The notes under the pieces: model-generated
Told to the model about the DNA's origin: nothing
Databases searched by the model: none
The model's input: the letters and a program-made list of their open reading frames with translations, nothing else
Shown here: positions 43,822 through 54,720 of the stretch, piece after piece
Layout of the letters: every line of letters begins with the position of its first letter
How positions within the stretch are numbered: the stretch's first letter is position 1
Translations under genes and position numbers: made by a program
Assembly: GCA_021772435.1 (NCBI GenBank)
Contig: JAJFLZ010000037.1
Coordinates: 1-64,000, forward strand
DNA: 64,000 nucleotides
Origin: Chlamydiota bacterium
GTDB taxonomy: Bacteria > Chlamydiota > Chlamydiia > Chlamydiales > JACKPQ01
Direction of reading: 5' to 3'

Positions 43822-45741
43822 TTAAAGAATTTTAACGACAAGAACTGTCACGTCATCAAATTGGGCAGCGCCTGTTGTAAAGCGACCTACATCAGTCAAA
43901 AGGTCATTGACGATTTTCTGAGCATCATCGCATGCGTGAGATTCTAAAAATTGCAAAAGACGCGCCTCGCCATAGAGCTCTTTTGCTGTGCTATGCGCTT
44001 CGATAATGCCATCGGAATAAAGCATCAGTACATCGCCAGAATTAAGTTGCACTTCACTTGTTTGAACGTGATCCAGGTGATCGACACCGAGGGCAATACC
44101 AGGCGTGGTAAGCTTTTCTATGCCATCGTCTTTTCGCTTGAGCAGCGCCGGGGGGTGACCGCAGGATGAATAGATCATCTTTTTATTTTTCTCGTCGATG
44201 AATGCCACCCATGCTGTGACAAATACACCAGAATCACCTGTGTCATGACAAAAGGCATTATTTGATTGTGTAAGAATTTGCCCTAAGTTGGAAGAGACAG
44301 CTGCATAACTGCGTAAAATACTACGCAAGCCCAGTGAATAAAAACAGGCCGATATGCCTTTTCCAGCCGTGTCGGCAACAGCGCACATGAGATTATCTTG
44401 ACCCCCAGCCTGTACAGTAAATAGGTCGTAGAAATCTCCGCCAACCTCCTTTGCCGAAATGAATCCCGAGGCAATATCGAGGTTGGAAAAAGCGGGAACT
44501 TGCTTAGGTAAAATGGCTTTTTGCACTTCTTGACCAATGAGCAACTCTCTTGCTAAGGTTTCCTTTGCAACGCGTTCGTTTGCTGCCTCACGCATATGAG
44601 ATAAAAGCGTGTTAATCATCTCGTTGAAAATTTTTCCAATCACATTGATCTCAAAACCCATTTTTTGCTCATTAAATCTTGCCTCTAAATCCCCTTGCTG
44701 AACTTTAATCATCGTCTTACAAAGAACATTAAATGGCTTTGCCATGCGACGAGTAAGCCAAAAAGTACCAACTCCTCCGATGACAATCACAATTCCCATA
44801 AAAATCCCTAAGTCATACAGATGCTTTTCAAAGTGTTGAAGCACAGTAAATTTCGGAATTGAAACGAGCAATCGTAAATTGGAACCTTGAATGGGCACTA
44901 AAACCCCATATTCTTCATGATTTGAAACATCGAAAGTATAATCGTTATCCGCATCACTGACTTTGGATTCATAAGGCTTCAACACAATCACTTCTTTTGG
45001 TGGACCGCCCCTTAAAATTTTCCGATGTTCACCTTCAACAACTACTTGGTTAAACACCATGTCCTTTTCAGTACTTAAAAAAACCATACCACTGGGACCT
45101 AACATCGATACGAGCGTTGGATCCTTCGATTTATGAATGATCTCAATACGCTTCATCATGGCTTCATTGGTTAATGCAATATTGAGCATCCCTGTGATTT
45201 CTGCAGATTCCGGTGAATAGATGCGTTTGCTTACGACGTAATAACCATCATGTTGATCAGGATCCCATCGAATGGTTGCGCGGTGTTCTTGGCTCAAAGT
45301 GTAATTATCTACATACGCGCTAAAATCTTTGCCCAAAAGATGGGGATTTGAAGATATGGTACAAATCCAGCGATTATCAGCTTCTTTTTTCATATAGAAA
45401 ATCGATGAAACGTTCTGTTCTTTCTGAAGCTGCGTGATAAAGGCATTCAATTGTCCCGGCGTCATGCCCGGTTCTTTTGATTTGAGCTCAATTAGCTCGT
45501 TTGTGAGATCTAGAAATCGGTACTCTAAGTGATTGAACTGATCTAAGAGCCTTGCTCGGCTATCCCCTAAAATTCGAATCGATAAAAAAATATCTTCGAA
45601 TTCGTCTTCATAATCGTGAATAAAGCTTATGACTGAATAGATAACAAGAGGCACAACAAGCATGGTCAAAGCAACTGTCAGCACACGGGATGCTAACGAA
45701 CCTTGAATTTTATCTGGTTGTTTTTGATTAAAATCGCCCAT
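43822..45741 (-). CDS. rsbU: RsbU-type sensor PP2C phosphatase
   Basis: Membrane sensor that dephosphorylates an anti-anti-sigma factor to control the major sigma factor through partner switching. The 639 residues contain a first membrane helix (about 20-40), a large periplasmic Cache-type sensor region (45-305), a second helix (310-332), HAMP (333-390), a coiled-coil linker, and a SpoIIE/PP2C domain (about 420-639). Metal-binding motifs are intact: SAKEVGGDFYDLF, VADTAGKGISACFY, YSDGIIEAHS and QFDDVTVLVV. Chlamydia RsbU (CT588, about 650 residues) has the same plan and is located close to enolase, as here. The RsbV/RsbW partners are not in this window. Confidence 0.9.
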   Translation of the reverse strand: MGDFNQKQPDKIQGSLASRVLTVALTMLVVPLVIYSVISFIHDYEDEFEDIFLSIRILGDSRARLLDQFNHLEYRFLDLTNELIELKSKEPGMTPGQLNAFITQLQKEQNVSSIFYMKKEADNRWICTISSNPHLLGKDFSAYVDNYTLSQEHRATIRWDPDQHDGYYVVSKRIYSPESAEITGMLNIALTNEAMMKRIEIIHKSKDPTLVSMLGPSGMVFLSTEKDMVFNQVVVEGEHRKILRGGPPKEVIVLKPYESKVSDADNDYTFDVSNHEEYGVLVPIQGSNLRLLVSIPKFTVLQHFEKHLYDLGIFMGIVIVIGGVGTFWLTRRMAKPFNVLCKTMIKVQQGDLEARFNEQKMGFEINVIGKIFNEMINTLLSHMREAANERVAKETLARELLIGQEVQKAILPKQVPAFSNLDIASGFISAKEVGGDFYDLFTVQAGGQDNLMCAVADTAGKGISACFYSLGLRSILRSYAAVSSNLGQILTQSNNAFCHDTGDSGVFVTAWVAFIDEKNKKMIYSSCGHPPALLKRKDDGIEKLTTPGIALGVDHLDHVQTSEVQLNSGDVLMLYSDGIIEAHSTAKELYGEARLLQFLESHACDDAQKIVNDLLTDVGRFTTGAAQFDDVTVLVVKIL

Positions 45742-45777
45742 ATAGTAAAATAATACTAAAAAACCCCTCTGTTCGAC

Positions 45778-46483
45778 ATGTTACCATTTTCAATTAAGAG
45801 TTTACAACATCCAATCGTCAAGACTTGCGTCAAAATACGAAAGTCTCCAGGAGATCAGGACCATGTCCTCATCACGGGGAAAAAAATGATTATAGAACTG
45901 AGTCAATCTTTTTCATTATATACACTTTTTTTAAGAGAAGACCTCGACTGTGCTGACTTTCCAAGCGCCGAGCATATTTATCAGACCACAGATGCCATTA
46001 TCAAAAAAATAACAGGATTACAATCGACAGATGGAGTTTGTGCACTCATAAAAAAACCCACATATCAAAATCTTGAAGAAAAAAAACGGCTGCTTGTGCT
46101 CGACCATATCAACGATCCGGGTAATATGGGCACTCTGCTACGGACAGCTCTAGCCCTTGGATATGATGGCGGCTATCTCATCAATGGCGTCTGCCCATTC
46201 AACGACAAAGCTCTGCGCGCTGCTAAAGGAGCAACATTTTACTTGCCGCTACAACAAGGATCCGTTAAAGACTTTATTGAATTATCCATCACCAAAGTCT
46301 TAGCATCTTTAGATGGCACGCCTCTTGATAGTGCCAAAATCTCTGAGCCGTTTGCATTAGTGCTAGGCAATGAAGCCAAAGGCGCTCATCCTGAAATTAA
46401 AAAAATCTGCACTCCAATTACAATACCTATGTCAGAAAAGAGCGAATCACTTAACGTAGCCGTTGCAGGAGGAATATTGCTTT

Positions 46484-46500
<17 letters not shown>
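45778..46500 (+). CDS. SpoU/TrmH-family RNA 2'-O-methyltransferase
   Basis: The 240-residue protein uses SAM to methylate ribose 2'-OH in rRNA or tRNA. It has an N-terminal substrate-binding part (LQHPIVKTCVKIRKSP, VLITGKKMIIE), and the trefoil-knot SPOUT domain: LLVLDHINDPGNMGTLLRTA (motif 1 with Asn-Pro-x-Asn-x-G-like), LVLGNEAKGAH (motif 2), and ITIPMSEKSESLNVAVAGGI (motif 3, usually PM-G-xxSLNVSVA). All three motifs are recognisable. It could be an RlmB-, TsnR- or TrmH-type enzyme. rsgA starts before its end, so the two are coupled. Confidence 0.86.
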
Positions 46501-48863
<2,363 letters not shown>

Positions 48864-48867
48864 ATCT

Positions 48868-49521
48868 CTACCTGCCAGAATGGTCTGGTGTTAAAGTTTG
48901 CCAATACCATTTCTTGCCTTGACATTGTTCAGTATTCAATAAATAGGCTTTAAAACCTTTTTCTCTCATTTGCTTGTTTGAAATAGTCACAAAACAGCCA
49001 TTAGATCTTTGAAATACGATGGAATTTCCTATGTCTGTATCAGGAGTCAAGTAGCCGTATTTATGAACGTACACGATTTGATTTTTCACATGCAAAAGTT
49101 CAACCCAGCTTATTTTTTTTATTTGGGCGTCATCTTGATTAAATTCTTTTCTTGTAATTTCTACCAGTTTTCCTTCGCCAGTTCTAATTGTAAGCTTGTT
49201 ACTTACATCAACTAACAATCCCGCGTGTGCTTGTTTCGATTGTTGAATATGCAACGCATCACCCAAAGCGAGTGTAGAGACAAAATCTTCAAACGGATCA
49301 TTAATATCAATTCCAACGGACCCGCTTGATACTGTCCTCTCACAAAGACAAAACTCTTCGCCTGAACTAGCTGTGCATTTAATTTGCTTTTCAGAAATTT
49401 GTTTTATCGTTTCGACGAGTGTTTTACGAGCACCTCGGTCTACTTGAATGGAACAGCCATCTTTAAAAGCAGATAACAAATCCTCTAAACTTCGTCTTCT
49501 GGGATGGCAACTCAATACCAT
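48868..49521 (-). CDS. Hypothetical protein, 217 residues
   Basis: I do not recognise this protein. The ATG at 49521 is preceded by AAAGG and is preferred over a TTG ten codons earlier. There is no signal peptide or membrane helix. It begins MVLSCHPRRRSLEDLLSAF. The middle shows short alternating beta-like stretches (AGLLVDVSNKLTIRTGEGKLVEITRKEF, KNQIVYVHKYGYL), suggesting a beta-rich domain, and the N-terminal half has Cys residues in IKCTASSGEEFCLCER. It follows ahpC on the same strand after 68 bp and may be the last gene of the tRNA-Arg/hydrolase/ahpC unit. Confidence 0.55.
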   Translation of the reverse strand: MVLSCHPRRRSLEDLLSAFKDGCSIQVDRGARKTLVETIKQISEKQIKCTASSGEEFCLCERTVSSGSVGIDINDPFEDFVSTLALGDALHIQQSKQAHAGLLVDVSNKLTIRTGEGKLVEITRKEFNQDDAQIKKISWVELLHVKNQIVYVHKYGYLTPDTDIGNSIVFQRSNGCFVTISNKQMREKGFKAYLLNTEQCQGKKWYWQTLTPDHSGR

Positions 49522-49589
49522 AATATGCTTACCTTTGGGTATTTCGGGCAAAAATACTCAAAAAGATTGTTTAGTTGCAAGTGTATATT

Positions 49590-50177
49590 TTAGCTAAAGT
49601 AAGCAGCAAGGCCTTCTTGTGTAGGTTTCATCGAGGCTGCGCCTTGGGTCCAGTTTGCAGGACAAACTTCTCCATGCTCTTCGACAGAAATCCAAGCTTG
49701 CAAAAGACGCAGAACCTCATCAACCGAACGGCCGAGGGGCAAGTCATTGACCAGTTGGTGACGTACGACGCCTTGTTTATCGAGCAAAAATAGACCGCGA
49801 AAAGAAATCCCTTCTTCTTCATTAAGGACGTGATAATCTTTAGCGATGGTTTTATTGATATCAGAAACGATGGGGTAGTTAATGCCTTGAATGCCGCCTT
49901 TTGATTTAGGTGTATTTAGCCAAGCTAAGTGGCTAAAGTGACTGTCGATGGAGCACCCGATAACGGTTGCATTTAAGCGTTCAAACTCAGCAAGCTTTTC
50001 TTGAAACGCATGGAGCTCAGTTGGGCACACAAATGTAAAATCGAGAGGATAGAAGAAAAAGACGACGTACTTCTTGCCTTCAAATTGCTCAAGCGAAAAA
50101 TTTTCGATGATTTGATCACCGATAACTGCTTTTGCTGAAAATTTAGGAGCTTTTTTTCCAATCAATAAACTGTTCAT
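49590..50177 (-). CDS. ahpC: 2-Cys peroxiredoxin (AhpC/Prx type)
   Basis: Thiol peroxidase that removes hydrogen peroxide and organic peroxides. In 195 residues the peroxidatic Cys is in YPLDFTFVCPTE (near residue 50) and the resolving Cys in EVCPANW (near 171). ISDINKTIAKDYHVL and SFRGLFLLDKQGVVRH are typical of the typical 2-Cys group. AGAGG precedes the ATG. It lies 11 bp after the metallo-hydrolase gene. A matching thioredoxin is encoded at 0.9 kb. Chlamydia CT603 is of the same kind. Confidence 0.95.
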   Translation of the reverse strand: MNSLLIGKKAPKFSAKAVIGDQIIENFSLEQFEGKKYVVFFFYPLDFTFVCPTELHAFQEKLAEFERLNATVIGCSIDSHFSHLAWLNTPKSKGGIQGINYPIVSDINKTIAKDYHVLNEEEGISFRGLFLLDKQGVVRHQLVNDLPLGRSVDEVLRLLQAWISVEEHGEVCPANWTQGAASMKPTQEGLAAYFS

Positions 50178-50188
50178 ATTATCCTCTT

Positions 50189-50809
50189 TTAACTAAAAAT
50201 TTCTTGTGCTCGGGTTAGCCAATCTTCAACGCCGATGGTTGTCTCTGGCCCATGTCCGGGGTACACTTTTGTATTGGGCCTAAGTTTAGCTAACTTTTCC
50301 AATGATTGCCACATCGCATCTGGATCAGCTGTGGGAAATGAGAGGTTGCCAATCGATCCTTTAAAAAGCGTATCGCCTGAAATTAAGATGTTTTCTTCTT
50401 TTATGTAAAAACAAACGCCTCCTGGCGTGTGGCCGGGCGTGTGGATAACTTCCATCACGTGTCCATTAAAATTTATTCTTTGTCTGTCGGTTAAAAAACC
50501 ATCCGCTTTTGCGCCTTGAATGGGGAACATGAGCGGCAGACCATCACTGCCAGGATCTTCCAAATTTTTACTATCGAGTGTGTGGACATACACAGGAGCG
50601 TTAAGTTTTTCTTTCAAAAGCGCCACATCACCAATATGATCCCAGTGGGAATGCGTCAGGTAAATGCCTTGAACGTGCAGGTCTTTTACTGTGTCTAATA
50701 TCCACTCAGCACTTTCCGGGGCCGGATCGAAAATGAGGGCTTGTTTCTCATGAATGATCACATAGGCGTTGGTAGCAAATGGACCTGAGGATTGTTTTTG
50801 AAGATACAT
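50189..50809 (-). CDS. MBL-fold metallo-hydrolase (glyoxalase II-like)
   Basis: Zinc hydrolase of 206 residues, probably acting on a thioester or related small substrate. Motifs: THSHWDHIGD (H-x-H-x-D-H), HTPGHTPGGVCFY, ISGDTLFKGSIG and VYPGHGPETTIG. The family start (MYLQKQSSGPFATNAYVI) aligns well with homologues, so the ATG at 50809 is right. That ATG directly follows the last base of tRNA-Arg, so there is no room for a ribosome binding site outside the tRNA. The enzyme is therefore probably read from a leaderless processed mRNA. It is followed by ahpC. Confidence 0.88.
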   Translation of the reverse strand: MYLQKQSSGPFATNAYVIIHEKQALIFDPAPESAEWILDTVKDLHVQGIYLTHSHWDHIGDVALLKEKLNAPVYVHTLDSKNLEDPGSDGLPLMFPIQGAKADGFLTDRQRINFNGHVMEVIHTPGHTPGGVCFYIKEENILISGDTLFKGSIGNLSFPTADPDAMWQSLEKLAKLRPNTKVYPGHGPETTIGVEDWLTRAQEIFS

Positions 50810-50883
50810 TGCACCGGAGAGGACTTGAACCTCTAACCTCCTGGTTCGTAGCCAGGTACTCTATCCAGTTGAGCTACCGGTGC
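50810..50883 (-). tRNA. tRNA-Arg (anticodon ACG)
   Basis: The reverse strand folds into a full cloverleaf: acceptor stem GCACCGG/CCGGTGC, D arm GCTC...GAGT, anticodon stem CCTGG/CCAGG with loop CTACGAA (anticodon ACG, read as ICG after deamination), variable loop, T arm AGAGG-TTCAAGT-CCTCT, and discriminator A at 50810. No CCA is encoded. The A is followed directly by the ATG of the metallo-hydrolase gene. Confidence 0.97.
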
Positions 50884-50896
50884 ATAGGTTATGATG

Positions 50897-50925
50897 ATTA
50901 TCTTCTATTTTGGTTTTTTTCGCAA
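50897..50925 (-). promoter_or_regulatory. Promoter of the tRNA-Arg/metallo-hydrolase/ahpC unit
   Basis: On the minus strand TTGCGA (50925-50920) and GATAAT (50902-50897) are spaced 17 bp and lie 13 bp before the tRNA 5' end. Position and spacing fit tRNA transcription; no other promoter is evident for the hydrolase. Confidence 0.6.
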
Positions 50926-50963
50926 GCTTCAAAATAATGATAGATATGTGTAATTATCGGGAT

Positions 50964-52307
50964 ATGAGTATTGTCATTATTGGCGCTGGATCCATCGGCA
51001 CCCACTTAGCCTCTGTACTGGCAAAAGAGGGTAAAAGTGTTATCCTTATAGATGAAGACGGATCTAAATTAGAGCGGTTTGCAAGATCTGCTGATGTAGC
51101 CACCATTTGTGGATGCGGTACAGACTGGCAAATTTTAGAAGAAATTGCTCAGCAAAATCCATCTCTTTTTTGCGCTTTAACAAGCCGCGATGAAACAAAT
51201 TTAGCATCTTGTGCCATTGCTAAACATTTAGGCTTTCCCACAACACTCGCCAGAATTTCCAAACCCTTTTTGCTCGATCACGCGCGTGTCGATTTTGGCA
51301 GGCTTTTTTACATCGATCATTTCATCGCGCCAGATCTCATCGTCGCAAGAGACTTGTATAAACACATCACTACTCCGGGATCGATTGCCGCAGAAAACTT
51401 TGCGCAAGGAGCGGTTCAAATGTTCACGCTACGCATTCCAGAAAAATGGAGTGGTGGTGATAAGCCTATTTCAGCATTCAATTTTGGAGAGAATATCCTC
51501 ATTGGTCTAATTAGAAGACATGAGGGAGATCAAGTGATTTTCCCGCACGGCCATGATCAGCTCAAACCTTGTGACGAAGTCACATTTATCGGTAGCAGCG
51601 AGTCTACAGAAAAAATTCCCGATATGTTCGGTGTGGAAAAAAAGATTGTTAAGTCCGTTGCTATTGCAGGCGGATCGATGACAGCGCAGCATTTAAGTTC
51701 TATTTTACATGGTCATCATATCGATGTGACCATCATTGATGGTGATGAAAATACATGTAAGCATCTAGCAGAAACACTGCCTTACGCCACGATTTTACAT
51801 CATAGCTCCACTGATGTTGACTTTTTAGTTGCAGAAAAAATCAATCAAATCGATGTATTCGTCGCAGCATCAGATTCGACTGATCGTAATATTTTAGCAG
51901 CGACAATCGCCCAAGAAGCTGGCTGCTCTGAGGTGATCACAGTCGTCTCTGACACAAGCTATTCACATCTTTTACGTCGCCTTGGCATTCACTATAGCGT
52001 CTCAGATAAGTTGTGTGTATCGAATCGTATTGTGCCTATCGTACATACCGAAGCTGTAACATCAATGACCTCTCTTTGCGATAACCGTGCTAAAATCGTC
52101 GAGCTGAAAGTTTCCCAAGAGACTAAAGTTTCTGGCATGCCCATTAGTGAGCTTGCGCCACTGCTTCCGCAAAACTGCTTAATTGCGTTGATTGAGAACC
52201 GCGGACAGATAGCCATTGCAAAGGGAAGCAGCGTTATTTCCCCGGGTGATACTGTGATTGTCATCACAGCTCCTGAACACGTAACCGAGCTCCAAAAGCT
52301 TTTTTAG
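50964..52307 (+). CDS. trkA: Trk potassium uptake regulatory protein TrkA
   Basis: Cytoplasmic gating subunit that binds NAD(H) or ATP and controls the TrkH channel. From ATG 50964 it has 447 residues in the double RCK layout: RCK_N 1 (SIVIIGAGSIGTHLASVLAK), RCK_C 1, RCK_N 2 (SVAIAGGSMTAQHLSSILHG), RCK_C 2 (KVSGMPISELAPLLPQNCLI). The start was chosen because the Rossmann fold begins there, although earlier in-frame ATGs exist. The second dinucleotide motif has Ala-Gly-Gly-Ser rather than G-x-G-x-x-G and may not bind NAD. Eight bp separate it from trkH. Confidence 0.93.
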   Translation: MSIVIIGAGSIGTHLASVLAKEGKSVILIDEDGSKLERFARSADVATICGCGTDWQILEEIAQQNPSLFCALTSRDETNLASCAIAKHLGFPTTLARISKPFLLDHARVDFGRLFYIDHFIAPDLIVARDLYKHITTPGSIAAENFAQGAVQMFTLRIPEKWSGGDKPISAFNFGENILIGLIRRHEGDQVIFPHGHDQLKPCDEVTFIGSSESTEKIPDMFGVEKKIVKSVAIAGGSMTAQHLSSILHGHHIDVTIIDGDENTCKHLAETLPYATILHHSSTDVDFLVAEKINQIDVFVAASDSTDRNILAATIAQEAGCSEVITVVSDTSYSHLLRRLGIHYSVSDKLCVSNRIVPIVHTEAVTSMTSLCDNRAKIVELKVSQETKVSGMPISELAPLLPQNCLIALIENRGQIAIAKGSSVISPGDTVIVITAPEHVTELQKLF

Positions 52308-52315
52308 AGGAATCG

Positions 52316-53971
52316 ATGTACACTCGCGCCATATGCCGCATTCTCGGTTTCTATCTCGGTCTCTTTTCCTTAATTTTGCTCATCCCCCTATGTGTCTCTA
52401 TCTACTTTCAATTTTTTGTTGATCCTGTGACCCACCCGCAGCCTCACTCTACAATGGCCTTCGTGTATTCGATCCTTGTCACACTAGGCTTTGCTCTTAT
52501 TTTTCATTTAATAGGTAGAAAAACAAAACAGCAGCTTTACAAGCGAGAAAGCATTTTGCTTGTCATGATCATTTGGATGATCACGACCGCATTAGGCGCT
52601 TTGCCGTTTATGTTTTCACAAACTTTAACCAACCCAATCGATGCTGTTTTTGAAACCATGTCGGGTCTAACAACAACCGGCTCATCGATCATCTATCCCA
52701 AGCAATACAATCCTCAGACCGGAAAGGAAGTTCCCATTACCCTAACTCTTCCCAAGCTGACTATGCGAACGTATGAATTTTTTGGCACAGTCACCCCTGT
52801 GCGAAACCCTGTAACCGGCAAAATTATTTTAGAGGGTTTTGAGGCTGTCGGGCGCGGTATTTTATTTTGGCGCAGTTTTTTACAATGGATAGGAGGCTTG
52901 GGAATAATCTTCCTCTTCATTGCCATTTTTCCCCTACTTTTGATTGGGGGGAAATTTATGGCAGAAGCTGAAATGCCAGGACCCTACCAAGGATCCTATA
53001 GTTCAACGCTTGTTCCCAGGTTAAGAGAAACGATGGGGCTTCTTTGGAAGATATATCTTGGCTTTACATTGCTTCAAATCTTACTGCTTCTCGGCACAAA
53101 TCCCAAACTCCCTGTCTTTGATGCGATTACGTTATCTTTATCATCGATTTCTACTGGCGGGTTTTCGATTCACAGCTCCAGTTTAGCTTATTACAACAAT
53201 CCGTGGACAGAATCGATTGTCATGATCTTTATGGTGCTAGGAGCAATCAACTTTGCACTCTATTTTTATTTGCTGCGGGGTAAAATTTATAAATTCTATG
53301 AGCCTGAATTTTTCTTCTTTATCGGAACAATCATTGCCGGAATCGCTCTTGTCTCATGGGATATCTGGGATATCAATCTCCCATTTGCAAACTACTTTCC
53401 CAATTACGATTTTACTCAATCGATTCGTTATGGCTCATTTCAAGCCATCTCTGCATTAACCTGCACAGGATTTAGTTCTGTGAATTACGACTATTGGCCC
53501 TTTGGGGCTCAAGCTGCTATGCTCATCTTGATGTATATCGGCGGAATGTCGGGATCGACAACAGGGGGGTTAAAATCAGCTAGACATTTGATTTTGTTCC
53601 GCTCAGCTAGACATAAGATCGAGTCATTATTTAGACCTGATGCGGTGCGCTGTCTAAAAATCGGCGATCGCGAAGTTTTGCAAAAAACGAGTCTTACTGC
53701 ATTCATTATGTTTTGGATTGTTATTTGCTTTTCTGCTCTTGGCATCGTTTTGCTCCTTTTAAACGGGATTGGCTTTGAAACAGCACTTGGCCTTGTCGGC
53801 TGTAGCATCAATAATGTCGGGCTTTCCTTTCGCTTCGCGGGTCCTGCAGGCACCTGCGCTTTTTTGCCAATTTTTTCCAAAATCATTTTAATCTTTTGGA
53901 TGCTGATGGGTAGAGTCGAGTACTTTGCTCTTCTGATTATTTTAACCCCTGCTTTTTGGCGCTCTCGTTAA
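52316..53971 (+). CDS. trkH: Trk potassium uptake channel TrkH/TrkG
   Basis: Inner-membrane K+ channel subunit gated by TrkA. The 551-residue protein has ten or so membrane segments and four pore-loop repeats with the selectivity-filter pattern: MSGLTTTGSSI, LSSISTGGFSIHSSS, SALTCTGFSSVNY and GCSINNVGLSFRF. IGGMSGSTTGGLKSAR carries the conserved intramembrane loop region. An insertion of about 50 residues lies between the first filter and next helix (KEVPITLTLPKLTMRTYEFF). AGGAATCG precedes the ATG. Its stop overlaps the next ATG by 1 bp (TAATG). Confidence 0.93.
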   Translation: MYTRAICRILGFYLGLFSLILLIPLCVSIYFQFFVDPVTHPQPHSTMAFVYSILVTLGFALIFHLIGRKTKQQLYKRESILLVMIIWMITTALGALPFMFSQTLTNPIDAVFETMSGLTTTGSSIIYPKQYNPQTGKEVPITLTLPKLTMRTYEFFGTVTPVRNPVTGKIILEGFEAVGRGILFWRSFLQWIGGLGIIFLFIAIFPLLLIGGKFMAEAEMPGPYQGSYSSTLVPRLRETMGLLWKIYLGFTLLQILLLLGTNPKLPVFDAITLSLSSISTGGFSIHSSSLAYYNNPWTESIVMIFMVLGAINFALYFYLLRGKIYKFYEPEFFFFIGTIIAGIALVSWDIWDINLPFANYFPNYDFTQSIRYGSFQAISALTCTGFSSVNYDYWPFGAQAAMLILMYIGGMSGSTTGGLKSARHLILFRSARHKIESLFRPDAVRCLKIGDREVLQKTSLTAFIMFWIVICFSALGIVLLLLNGIGFETALGLVGCSINNVGLSFRFAGPAGTCAFLPIFSKIILIFWMLMGRVEYFALLIILTPAFWRSR

Positions 53972-54711
53972 TGCATTACCAATTTTCTATTCCTGATACA
54001 ACGCTTGTCGAGGACGCTTTAAGCGAGCTTGAAACTCTGGGTTTACATAGCCTCTATACGATAGAAGAAGAAACAATTACCATCGGCGGTCTTGGAACGC
54101 TGCGCTGTCTGCCCAAGCTTAGTCAGCTAAAATATGAAGAGTCCGAAACGATTGATTGGCATTCTCAGTGGCAAAGTTTTGCACCCAATTTCGATGGACA
54201 GCATGCTCATTTTAAAGTCGGTAATCAGACAGTTAAACTGCTTCCCGGACCAGGATTTGGAGACCTTTCTCATCCAACTACGCAACTAATGGCAATTGCC
54301 ATGCAAGAAATCTCTCTTGGCGACACCATTTTAGATATCGGCTCAGGCAGTGGTGTTTTAGACTGCATCGCTCTTCATTGTAATGTAAAGCGGTTTTACA
54401 TTGTCGACATCGATCCCCAAGCACTGACGCATTCCAAGCAAAATATGCAGCTAAACGCCCCCAATATAAACCCAATCTACTCACAAACAATCGATCCAAC
54501 TTGGACCGATATCGACACAATTTTGATGAACATGATCTTGCCCGACCAAGAATCTGTCTTCGCATCTTATCCTTTCCTAAAAAATTTTAAAGGCACCTTT
54601 TTGTGCTCTGGTCTATTGTCTCATCAAGTCGATCACTACCAACCTCACGCTACAATCTACCAAACATGGGAAAAAGACGGTTGGCTTGCCATTCAATTTT
54701 CTTTTAGTTAG
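53971..54711 (+). CDS. prmA: Ribosomal protein L11 methyltransferase-like (PrmA family)
   Basis: SAM-dependent methyltransferase; PrmA trimethylates L11. The 246-residue protein has a small N-terminal domain, the family's substrate-side motif as LLPGPGFGDLSHPTTQL (PrmA: G-FGTGTHPTT), motif I ILDIGSGSGVLDCIAL, IVDIDPQAL, and ILMNMILP in place of the NI(L) post motif. Length is a little short (E. coli 293). GDLSH rather than GTGTH makes the exact target less certain. A copy of the dispersed palindrome lies within it, at the codons for NVKRFYI, without disturbing the alignment. It starts within the trkH stop. Confidence 0.78.
   Translation: MHYQFSIPDTTLVEDALSELETLGLHSLYTIEEETITIGGLGTLRCLPKLSQLKYEESETIDWHSQWQSFAPNFDGQHAHFKVGNQTVKLLPGPGFGDLSHPTTQLMAIAMQEISLGDTILDIGSGSGVLDCIALHCNVKRFYIVDIDPQALTHSKQNMQLNAPNINPIYSQTIDPTWTDIDTILMNMILPDQESVFASYPFLKNFKGTFLCSGLLSHQVDHYQPHATIYQTWEKDGWLAIQFSFS
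54383..54401 (+). repeat. Dispersed palindrome, copy 4 (inside prmA)
   Basis: ATGTAAAGCGGTTTTACAT, identical to the core of copy 2 at 25475. It codes for part of the beta strand between motif I and the acidic motif II, and compared with PrmA relatives no residues have been inserted, so the site arose or is retained within the reading frame. Confidence 0.88.
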
Positions 54712-54720
54712 AATTTGCAC

